A stretch of 64,000 bases of DNA from contig NC_091054.1 in the NCBI RefSeq assembly GCF_963966145.1, forward strand, positions 9,176,001 to 9,240,000, given 5' to 3'. Source of the DNA: Tenebrio molitor (Eukaryota; Arthropoda; Insecta; Coleoptera; Tenebrionidae). Below are positions 47,466 through 56,822 of the stretch, one piece after another; the stretch's first letter is position 1; each line of letters begins with the position of its first letter. The position numbers were made by a program, and so were the translations under genes. Below the pieces are notes generated by a model that saw only the letters and a program-made list of their open reading frames with translations, searched no databases and was not told the DNA's origin.

Positions 47466-49418
47466 TTACGGTTCTTCGAATTTCTTGATGAACATGCGTT
47501 CTATCTCCTTGGTGTCAGAGTGTCGCAACTTCGCTTGGTCGAGTATCTGCCTGTACAGGTCCTTATTAGCGTCCATAACCTTCTTGAAGGACTTTCTTTC
47601 CAGTTTGTAAACTTGACAAGTCTCCAAAGCGATGATATTAGCAATGCGTTTCTGCTTCGGTACCAACAAAGCAATTTCGCCGAAATAATCACCGTCGACC
47701 AAGTGACATATCTGGAACAGTCTAGTCAAGTACCAATTTCGACTCTGACAAAACCTGCACTTCTTTGCCTGAAGGCGAAGACACCGCTACTGTCCCAGAT
47801 GACAGAAAGTACATACCATCTCCTACAGTACCAGCCTTGATTATAACATCACTCGCCAAATAAATTTCCTGTTTGAGGTACGACAAGATATCTTCCAGGA
47901 TCTCCTGGGGGAGGTGTTCGAAAATGTTGACGCTGTTGACCAACCTGCGGCAGTCGTGGTACTTGATTTCTTTTCTCAATTTCTCTACAGACAACGGATT
48001 AGGCAAGGTTGGGAAGGGTGAGTGTAGTACCAGAGATGAATTTTTCGATCCTGCTCTCGTTGACGTACCTGCCACGGTATTTGTAATGGTAGTAGTCTTG
48101 CAGCTTCTTTTGCAAAACTAAAGGAAACTGGTGCGCTGTCATGAAACTGTCAACTTGACTCATCATCTCGTAAAATTTCGTCTCCAGACAGTTGTACACC
48201 CTCAACACGTCCACAAGTATGACTACACAGATGGTACTCTGGGCAACTACTGGAAGAGCAAAAGTGGTACTTACCTGTTACATAAGTTGACAAAAACTTC
48301 CCTATAACGTATATAATGATACAGAAGATATAGGTGATCCAGGGGGACTTATAGTTAAACTCAATTTCCACACCTGCAGTTGACAGTTTATTAAAAAAAA
48401 ACAATTATATTGGGAAGTACCCAAAACAAGAGAAGTGGCTGAGTAGCTGTTGTTCAGGTAGAAATTTATGAATCGTGCCAAACTTCGGGATTGTGGGTTG
48501 GCGTTATGACGTGTGAATTCGTTATGCTTAACGTGACGAAACAGGATTGGTAAAAAGTACAAACAACAAGCAACATAGTGAGTGATTAGAAATGCCATCA
48601 AGCCGATTTTTATCATGAGGAAGGCAAACGCCTTCACATTGAAGAACTGAAAATCAGGATTAGAAGCATCCTTGCAATAGAAGCGTCGCTTACAGCAAAC
48701 ATCCTCTTCGTATACTGAATAAAAGTTAGGATTCGTACAATCTTGAGCATGGCAAAGTAATCAAGAACCTCTGCTATCTCCTCATTGACAAATAAATTCA
48801 ACTGATGCATTTCCGGTATTGACGAAAGGACGTCAGGAACGAAGTAGATTCCGAAGACGTAGTGTCTGAAAGAATAAATACAGCGCAAGATAACAATGTG
48901 GAACATTTCTACTTCGCTATCGACGATGGCTTCATCACAATCTTCTCGTTGTTGGCACAGTACCCGGTCCGAAAATTCATGAGGACGTCGACCAAGCAAA
49001 CCGTGCAAAGAAATGAATCCAGACCGTTGAGGTTGGTTGGTAACATATTCTTAAAAGAGGCTTCCATTGGCATGTAAACCAAGCAGATGAAAAATATGAA
49101 GGACATCCACATCTCGTAGTAGAGTCTAGAAAAAGAGTGTCGGTTCGGGATTTGCGGAATGGACGGCTACCTGAAGGTGCTGAAGGGGTGGATGACCCAC
49201 GAGCCCGAGACGATCTGCTTTCGTCTCGCATCCTGGATTGCCGAAATCTTCCTGAAATATTCGATGCTCTGAGGGTTGACCTCCGTGATGAGGATGAGCT
49301 TTTTCAGAAAGCGTTTGCATCGGAACGAGAGTGGAGAGGTCGGGGTGAGGGGTGGCAGGAAGCTACCCGAGGATTCTTCACCGATTGTGCATACGTGGGT
49401 CGATTTTGGTTGAAACAT
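47466..49418 (-). CDS. Channel-like gene D: HCN/CNG-family protein with altered pore
   Basis: Exons in coding order: 49,171-49,418, 48,913-49,125, 48,694-48,865, 48,421-48,646, 48,275-48,373, 48,031-48,222, 47,755-47,984, 47,466-47,711; 541 residues. Starts MFQPKSTHVCTIGEESS. Domain order is as in its neighbours, with S-W-V-I-H-P-F-S before S1, short S4 (K-I-V-R, then K-R), filter slot 283-287 SLVLG, and nucleotide pocket F-G-E at 470-472 and Arg482. The usual Thr after that Arg is Ile, as in gene A. The exon 7 donor GTTTTG is non-ideal; an earlier GTGCAG would remove two residues. C is its closest relative by exon lengths and C-terminus (E-R-M-F-I-K-K-F). Confidence 0.85.
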
Positions 49419-50450
49419 CTCGTTGTGTTTGTGACACTGACGGAACTAGTTTGATTTAGGAATGTGCAAAGTAGGCTTTTTCCAGACACTGGTTAAATAG
49501 TAAATCAATAAAAACAAAGATAACTTTTCGATTAACAAGTCCAGGTTCTTCTGGGGACAATAAAAAATCGTTTTATTCCGTAAATACTGTAACAGTACTA
49601 GGTACTTCAGAAAATACTTGTGTGCTTTCTTTTCAACCTTTTTTAAAGAAAATGTTTACTTTAAAAAATGACTGCTTAATGAACTATGATTTTGATTGTA
49701 TGATTCTGAAAGTTGTGCAGATATTTAGGTAGGACGTGTTAAAAGAAGGCAAAATAACCCAACTTGCCTTTTACAGATATTAATGAATTACAAAAGAATC
49801 AAAAGAATCAGTTTGTTTGAGAACCGCTGAAAAATTTCAAATTTGGCGGGCAATTTTGACGTACGACCAACCTAAAAAGGTCAAGTTTTTCTGTCATTCG
49901 AGGTTATGTTTGATTTTTCTCGTTAACTTTTTCATGAATTTTTGATAAAATTTCAAAATTGACGATAAAATAGTGCCTGCAACTTATTAAGACAATAACA
50001 AAGGCTGAAAGAACAAAGTAGAAAGACTGTAATTGTGAGTAAAAGCATAAAATGAAACATCAAAGAAGAAGCTCAAAATGCCTGCCATCGTTTACAATGC
50101 AGCTTCAGAACGACGTGTTCAATAAAGCCGAACTCGATTCAGAAGGCTTCTGTTTTCACGAATTTCCTGAGCGGGTTTTGAACGTAAAGATGCTTTGAGA
50201 TTTCTGTCAAATCATAACCTCACAATTATTAAATTCCATCATAAAAGATTTCTATCCCAAAGGAAAAACCACAGGTCGTACAAAAAAAAAACAGGAAAAT
50301 TCTAGTTTGTTAGTTCTAGAAACAACAATTTTTCGCAAGAGAAATAGCCAGCATCACAGCTTGTTCGCTGAATCAATGACATTTGACATCAGTGACAGTC
50401 GATGCGGCTTGACTTGATACACATTTTTTTGAACGCTCGATACCATCTAC
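49419..50450. other. AT-rich spacer upstream of gene D
   Basis: No gene recognised. A possible decayed transposase tail around 50,060-50,220 on the - strand is too degraded to call. Confidence 0.3.
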
Positions 50451-50451
50451 A

Positions 50452-50498
50452 TACCGGGAGGGGCATCGGTTACGCGCAGGCGAGGAATCGCGACTTCT
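50452..50498 (-). repeat. GC-rich repeat, inverse partner at 60.1 kb
   Basis: In minus sense: GAAGTCGCGATTCC, 'gcgcgtaaccgatgcccc', 'tcccggta'. The same string with few changes is on the + strand at 60,107-60,155. The pair brackets the whole retroelement zone. Confidence 0.6.
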
Positions 50499-51145
50499 AA
50501 TAAACAAAATTGTAAAAAAAATTCACACTTACTTGAGTATTGGTATGGTATATTTCATAATTTTTTGATAATTTTTCACTTACACACAAAGCCAAAAAAA
50601 AAAATTAAAAGTAAATTTCAACCAAAAAGTCAAATTCTGATTTTTATACTGACCTACCCAGATTAACTTCCTATAATTATTTACGAAATCAGCGGAAAAA
50701 AACACGAATTAGATTTTGAAGTAAACACAATTTTACATCTTAACTTTGAAAATCATTTTTATTTATGACCTACTAGTTGTGCTGTCGTAAATTTAGGTGA
50801 CAATGGGAACTATCAATTTTATGGCAAAGCTGTAAACAAGAGGCTTCAAAACGGTCGGCTACTAGTGAATGATCCTTTTGTTGGCAAATTATACCATTTT
50901 GCCATAAATCACGCGTCTGGTTTGCGGTTAAATAAAAAAGCGAATTATTTAGCCAACCAAGTCAAAATTTTTAATTGTGACCAGGGTTTGAAGCGCTAGC
51001 AAGTACAGATTGATTTTGTGTAAAAACTTTACCTAATATGTAAATTAACAGTTAATATCAGAAAACTAACAAAACTGTTAGGGCCTTATTTAATAGCAAA
51101 AAAAATTCAAAAAAATCTCAAATATACCTTGTCAATAATAATTAG

Positions 51146-51286
51146 TTAGGTATATAAAATTCTTTAATATTGACACAGAACATAATACACAACAAAGTCA
51201 AAATGCGGAGGCGAGACGCCGGTAATTATGTTGATAAGCACTGCATTATTACTTGATAGTAATATCCGTAATAGTGTATGTACTCC
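51146..51286 (+). repeat. Direct repeat before the R4-like fragment (copy 1)
   Basis: ATTGACACAGAACATAATAC through 'gtatgtactccgg'. The same sequence recurs at 51,844-52,136 and 59,868-60,071, each time after an R4-like 3' end. It is probably element untranslated sequence. Confidence 0.6.
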
Positions 51287-51837
51287 GGTAAAAAACACAT
51301 ATGCGGTTTGCAATCGATCATTGATAAATGTAGGATTTGCGGAACTGAAGGAGAAACACTTGAACACATCATTTCTTCTTGCACCGTTTTGGCTCAAAGC
51401 GAATATAAAAAACGTCATAATATATTCGCAAAAATTATACACATGAATTTAGCAGTTAAATTCAAATTATTAAAGGATACACAACCACATTATATTTATA
51501 AACCAGAAAGTTGTTTAGAAAACGACAATTACAAATTATATTTTGATCGTACAGTTTTAACTGACATTCACATTCAGCATAACAGACCAGACATTATTAT
51601 TTTAAATAAACAACAAAAGCAAGCATATCTTTTAGATATAGCTGTTCCAAATTCACACAATATAACACAGACATATAATACAAAAGTTAATAAATATTTA
51701 GAACTCTCCGTTGCTATGTGAAATCTTTGGTATTTAGAAAAAATTTCGATTTTACCATTTATAATTTCAGCAACGGGAATAGTACCGCAATCTCTTTTTA
51801 AAAATTTTGGACTTAGAGAACACATTGGTGGTTGAAA
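51278..51837 (+). pseudogene. 3' fragment of an R4-like (REL) non-LTR retrotransposon
   Basis: The frame encodes a zinc-knuckle C-R-I-C-G-T-E-G-E-T-L-E-H-I-I-S-S-C and, after about 75 residues, N-R-P-D-I-I-I-L-N and L-L-D-I-A-V-P-N, the restriction-like endonuclease core (PD then D). An in-frame TGA at 51,719 interrupts it. The frame then continues to a conserved-looking S-A-T-G-I-V-P-Q-S-L end. The reverse transcriptase is absent. Confidence 0.75.
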
Positions 51838-51843
51838 TTCAAA

Positions 51844-52136
51844 AAGGTATATTATTATACTCATGTCATATCGTGAGGAAATTCCTTAACATTGACACAG
51901 AACATAAAATACAAAAAAGTCAAAATGTGGAGGCGAGACAGCGGTAATTATGTTGATAAGCACTGCACTATTACTTGATAGTACGGTGCGATCAATTAAA
52001 AAATAAATCGAGTCGGCGTGTTGCGTATGGCAACCCATGCTATAGCATAGGCTGCAAAGCAAACTCGATTTATTTTTTAAATGATCGCTCGGTATTATCC
52101 GTATGTACTCCGGCAAAATTGCCGTGCCGCCGGGTG
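51844..52136 (+). repeat. Direct repeat after the R4-like fragment (copy 2), carrying a hairpin insertion
   Basis: Same tail as 59,868-60,071 but split by a hairpin element at about 51,986-52,097. Ends in the GC-rich GCCGTGCCGCCGGGTGGT. Confidence 0.65.
51986..52097. mobile_element. Hairpin MITE, copy 1
   Basis: Inverted ends CGGTGCGATCAATTAAAAAA and its near inverse ACTCGATTTATTTTTTAAAT... run about 30 bp. GTA is repeated at both edges relative to the uninterrupted copy near 60,017. The middle holds a second small palindrome CATGCTATAGCATAGG. Confidence 0.75.
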
Positions 52137-52314
52137 GTCTGCTTTTTACTAAAATTATCTTTCTAGTATTTTTTTTTTTACTAAATAATGAAATATATGT
52201 AATTGAATTTTATGATTACCATCTTTAACTAATCTTGAAAATTATACTATTAAAGAACACTGAATCACCTCATTTTATTTTTTTTTATTGTTACAACACC
52301 AAAAAGTTTATTAT

Positions 52315-52404
52315 TTCATTACTCCACTCAGTGGGATAAGTGAGCTTCATTACCCCACTCAGTGGGATAAGTCAGTCATTATTCCACTTAACTGGTGTAA
52401 TGAG
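52315..52404. repeat. Three tandem short units
   Basis: Units of about 30 bases share 'attactccactcagtgggat' with slight variation. The third is diverged. Confidence 0.6.
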
Positions 52405-52459
52405 CCTGGCGGAAATAAATAACATTTACCTTTTTTTTAATTCGGGGCGGTCTTAGATA

Positions 52460-52598
52460 CAATTTTGTACATAACACTTGGGCTAAAGCATATTACAGGA
52501 AACTCGTGTGATTACAGATGAACTCGGGCTAACGCCCTCGTCATCTGCAATCTTCACACTCGAATCCTGTAATATTGCTTTTATCCCACTAATTGTGT
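52460..52598. repeat. Hairpin (foldback) element
   Basis: The arms 'gctaaagcatattacagga' and 'tcctgtaatattgctttta' pair, as do CTCGTGTGATTACAGATG and its inverse. The centre is CTCGGGCTAACGCCCTCG. Confidence 0.7.
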
Positions 52599-52714
52599 AA
52601 ATAACTATTTTACTCTACGTGTAAATTATTGTCTTCATGATATTTTATTATTTTCTGTACCATCAATGTTAGTATTGGCAAGTTTATTTTTTTTAAAGCT
52701 GAAGTTAATTAATA

Positions 52715-52950
52715 TAAAGTCCATTCATTTTGTATTGAACTTTTCAAGGTCAAATAATTTTATTTTTTGACTTTGTAATTATGTTTTGTAAATAGTGACA
52801 TGCAGGTAAACACCGTAAACGTTGAATTGAGCATTGCTAAATCACATTATGTTGGTTATATGCATGTCACTATTTACAAAACATAATTACAGTGCCAAAA
52901 TTTAAATTATTTGACCTTGAAAAGTTCAATACAAAATGAATGGACTTTAC
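52715..52950. mobile_element. MITE with about 95-bp inverted ends
   Basis: The terminal TAAAGTCCATTCA is the same as in family 4 (15,140 and 18,440), but the interior differs. The inverted ends cover most of the element. Confidence 0.75.
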
Positions 52951-53007
52951 ATATGTATAGCTTATGTATAACTGTTACATTAAAAAGCTCTCACGAGAAC
53001 TAATTTT

Positions 53008-54350
53008 CTAAAATTAGATTTCAAAAACGCCCTTAACTCAGTTGAACGGGATTGTATTCTGAAGGAAGTGCAATGTCATACCTCACTTCTTTACTCTTAT
53101 CTTTATCACTGCTATAGAAATCCTTCAACTTTATTTTTCGGTAATCATTTAATTTCTTCTTCTGTTGGTGCCTAGCAAGGAGATGCTTGCGTCCCTATGA
53201 TTTTTAGTCTTGCCGTTCAACCAATTATTTTATCTTTGGATTCTCAACTGAATATTTGGTATTTAGATGATGGAATCTTTGCTGATTACCCAGAAGTAGT
53301 TTTGTCCGACTTTAAGAAAGTTATCAATTTATCCAGAAAAATTGGTATTGAATTAAACTTTAACAAATGCGAGATCTTTTGCTGTTCTGGAAACACAGAT
53401 TTAAACGTCATAAAGGAATTTCAAAATTTAGCACCAGGTATTAAAATTTGTGACCGAAAAGGTTTATATCTTTTAGGCTCTCCAATCGTTGACCAAGGTT
53501 TCAAAAACAATGTCGAAAAAACTATCATTACAGTTGAAAATCTTTTAAACACAGCTGACTCCTTAGCAGACACGTGGCTTATACTTTAATCAAGAACTGT
53601 CTTCTCATACCAAAATTTAATTTTTTATTAAAGACAACTCCATTTTGGAAATGTTCATCTTCTCCTAATATTGGTACTCTTTTAGATAACACTTTCTTCC
53701 AAGTTTGTATTGATTTAAGATTGGGTTGTAATCTTTGTACACCTCATATTTGCAAATGCAATGCGAAAGTTGACGAAATTGGCAACCACGGTTTAAGTTG
53801 TTCAAAAAGCAGTGGTAGATTTTCCAGACACACTGAAATTAATTCTATTATCAACCGGTCTTTGACTTCTATTCAGGTTAATTCAACTTTAGAATCAAAC
53901 GGACTGTCTCGGGATGATGGAAAACGCCCAGATAGGTTGACTTTAGTACCATGGCTTAAAGGTCAACCTTTAGTTTGGGACGTTACTATTGTAGATACAC
54001 TTGCAGATAGTTACGTTTTGTTGTTTTGTCGCTGAAATTTGCTGAAATGGCTTGCAAACGCAAACAGCAAATATAGTTCAATTATTTCGTCAAATTACAT
54101 ATTTAAAGGTTTAGCCTTTGAAACCTTAGGCCCTTGGTGTAAAGAAGCCATCGATTTCATTAATGTCATCGGAGACATGTCATCAGGCAATTCAAAATCA
54201 AAAAAATTCCTTTTCGACAGGATTTCCCTTTCTATACAACGTGGAAACGCTGCAAGCATTCGGGGCACTTTTCCAGATTCCGCATTATTATCGGAAATTT
54301 TTGTATTGTAAACCAAAAATGTTATGTACTTAAGTTGATTAATTATAATA
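53008..54350 (+). pseudogene. Decayed copy of the REL-type non-LTR retrotransposon
   Basis: Starts inside the reverse transcriptase (about 53,010), keeps Y-L-D-D-G near 53,260, then has a stop within Q-Q-G-D, a frameshift near 53,580, a deletion of roughly 140 codons after F-W-K (53,650), and another break near 54,020. The C-terminal zinc-knuckle and R-P-D endonuclease region survive in pieces. Same strand as the fuller copy at 56.8 kb. Confidence 0.85.
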
Positions 54351-54477
54351 TTTTGATAATTTTCTGAAAGTCCACTTTTTGTAAATTGCGCGTTTATATT
54401 TTTTTTTAAATTAATGTAAAGTTTACTTGTCATTTTTCTATCTATTGTCAGGTAATTTATGTCACAAATACCATACA

Positions 54478-54805
54478 ACACACAGTAAAGATATCTTGGA
54501 ATTATTATTACATATTAATAATTTCATTGTAGAATATTTGCTTGGAAACGTCAAACGTCATTTGAGTGAAGTGGAACAAATTTAAACACTGAGACGAATA
54601 TACTCGTACTTTACTTTTCATTTATTAACTATTCAACATAAACATGAATTTTTTTCACCGATACATTTGAAATGTAAAGAACAAGTGGAAGCAAGACATG
54701 TCATGCTCATTTCACCCAAACGTATTATCCAAAACTGATGCGTTGTCATCAAATGTGGTTCCATTACCTGAAAAATATGTAAAATCAAGTGGTTGTTGCG
54801 AGTAA
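54478..54805 (-). repeat. Duplicated terminal-exon unit (distal)
   Basis: About 330 bp matching 54,908-55,232 along its length. It contains an acceptor, a short conserved coding stretch (54,712-54,767) and an AATAAA (minus sense) in the following 100 bases. Confidence 0.6.
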
Positions 54806-55448
54806 ATTTTTACATTAAAAAACTACCCTTCAAATAAATTTTCTAATATTTGAGTTTTTATCAATTTATTTGTTAATTTTTGTGTCAAATGTGGAGTAAT
54901 TTGTTTCACAGGCAGCACACCATTCACAGCAAAGACATCTTGGAATTATTATTATTATTATTATTAATTTCAGTGCAGAATATTTGTTTGGAAACATCAT
55001 TTGAGTGAAGTGGAACAAAAAATACCCAGACGAATATATGTACTTTAGTTTTTATTTGCAATTCAAAATAAACATGATTTTTTTTTGCCGATACATTTGA
55101 AATGTAAAAAAAGTGCAAGCAAGACATATCACGTCACCCCAAATGCATTATGACAAAACTGATGCGTTATCGTCAAATACGTTTCCAGAAGCTGAAAAAT
55201 ATGTAAAATCGAGTGATTGTTGCCTAAGATATTTGATAAATTTCAAGATTTTTTCAATACTAACAATTATTATGTACTTACTGGACTGGGTTTGAACCGT
55301 CACCATTAGCGCAGTTAACGTGAAGATAACGATCACAATAATCTGCGACAAAACTAAATAATAATAAAAAGAAACAAGGAATTTTCTATCTCACATTAAA
55401 CCACTTATCCATTGCTGCGTACAGAAGAACGAATAAAACATTGTCCAT
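54712..55448 (-). CDS. Candidate short secreted peptide with two alternative last exons
   Basis: Minus-strand exons: 55,395-55,412 (MDKWFN; an in-frame ATG at 55,448 would add 12 residues), 55,282-55,342, then 55,148-55,191 or the duplicated 54,712-54,767. Products are 40 or 44 residues. Exon 1 plus exon 2 makes a lysine-containing start and a hydrophobic core (IIVIVIFTLTALMV), a credible signal peptide. The short tails share F-D-D-N-A-S-V-L. Splice signals are GTGAGA, CGCAG, GTAAGT and TTTTTCAG. Both last exons have an AATAAA downstream. No Cys and no known motif are present. It might be a regulatory or structural secreted peptide, or a chance assembly; no family is recognised. Confidence 0.4.
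54908..55232 (-). repeat. Duplicated terminal-exon unit (proximal)
   Basis: Head-to-tail partner of 54,478-54,805. It carries the exon at 55,148-55,191 and its own AATAAA. It includes an ATT triplet run near 54,945-54,968. Confidence 0.6.
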
Positions 55449-55647
55449 TTTTTAATTATAGTCCGATGGATCAATTAATAAGCAGAGCAACTGTTATACA
55501 GCTATCTCTTTTCAACATAATGTAAAACAAGCTATTGGATTTTTGTACGTATTTTATTAAGTCCGTTCCACTATGCATCTTGCTTTGACATGTGCGATTA
55601 GAGCAAGACGCGAATTGTACGTTTATTCCACTAGCGACGTCGTACTA

Positions 55648-55950
55648 TGGCGGACAATAAATTTAGGCCGGCCTGTCATTGCCTTGACATCAAAATGTGA
55701 AGCTGGCATTATGTTCAACTAACCCCATTTTCGATTTTTGTCATTCTTGTCATCGTGACAGCGATAATCAAAATTAAAATTGGGAAAAGAAGCGTGCACC
55801 AGAGAGAAGTGCTACTACAAATCAGTTATGCTAGTGCGTCATGATCTGTAAGTTACGAAAAGGGCGAAGGAATAATGACAATAAATGGTCGCTTGCATTG
55901 ACTTTTTTGAAATGTCAGAAATTTGCCGGCCTAAATTTATTGTCCGCCAT
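55648..55950. mobile_element. MITE, family 3
   Basis: Inverted ends TGGCGGACAATAAATTTAGG and onwards for about 27 bp, with GTAC/TA at both sides. It abuts the family 2 MITE that follows. Confidence 0.75.
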
Positions 55951-55958
55951 AGTACATA

Positions 55959-56232
55959 TTGGGTGATTCAAAATGATTGTGACTAAGTATGGCAACTATG
56001 TACGAAAATTTATGTGGCAACTGTGTGGATGAGGTAGAGTTGTCATTTGTATGACATTTCATAAGCCTGCATTTGATTTTTTTGATATCATTACACATTG
56101 ATTTGACAGTTTTCAAAATTGCGCGACTATGAACTGTCAAAGAAATATCAACTCTATCCTACCCACACAGTTGCCACATAAATTTTCATACATAGTTGCC
56201 ATACTTGGCCACAATCATTTTGAATCATCCAA
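55959..56232. mobile_element. MITE, family 2, copy 2
   Basis: TA-flanked, closely matching 2015-2288 end to end in opposite internal orientation. Confidence 0.8.
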
Positions 56233-56530
56233 TACATACTTTAACATTGCAATACTAATTTGAGTTAGGAAAAGTGAAAAATTTCCTACTAAGGGCGGGA
56301 ATAATGTTTCAACACTAAAATCGTTTCCTGGGATATGTAACGTAAAAACTGGTATTTAATTGAGACAAAAACCTAAACGCCTTCACAATTTTTCATTAAT
56401 AAATTGTTTCTCTATGGTAACGAAAGTAGAACAATTTTGATTTCGCTTTTTAATTTAGAAATAATTAATAGTAAGTATATTAAAAATATCCAAATTTTAT
56501 GTATTTTCCAAACTCCAGTAGAAAAAATCA

Positions 56531-56655
56531 TGTGTGCAATACGTAGGAAATCTATTTTTTCCGTACACGGCATATTTTTGATCTCGACTATCGTCTCGAT
56601 CAAAAATCCCATGCCTAATACGGAAAAAAAAATGAATTTCCTAACTTATTGCACA
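56531..56655. repeat. Hairpin (foldback) element
   Basis: Arms of about 60 bp pair almost completely (TGTGCAATACGTAGGAAAT at one end, ATTTCCTAACTTATTGCACA at the other). The centre is CTCGACTATCGTCTCGA. Confidence 0.8.
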
Positions 56656-56677
56656 AATAGCTATTGTGATCATTTTG

Positions 56678-56795
56678 TACGGTGCGATCAATTAAAAAAT
56701 AAATCGAGTCGGCGTGTTACCTATGGCAACCCATGCTATAGCATAGGCTCCAAAGCATACTCGATTAATTTTTTAAATGATCGCTCGGTATTAAT
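56678..56795. mobile_element. Hairpin MITE, copy 2
   Basis: Near-identical to 51,986-52,097. It lies just upstream of the retrotransposon frame. Confidence 0.75.
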
Positions 56796-56822
56796 TTTAA
56801 TAGAACAAGAATCCATGGACTA

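Noticed and set aside
50060..50220. Possible mariner transposase C-terminus on the - strand
   Set aside because: Only a loose resemblance around one Cys-Lys-Arg-Trp stretch. Too degraded to support.
50452..50498. GC-rich repeat as a structural RNA gene
   Set aside because: No tRNA-like cloverleaf, no internal promoter boxes and no recognised RNA family. The inverted pair fits a repeat better.
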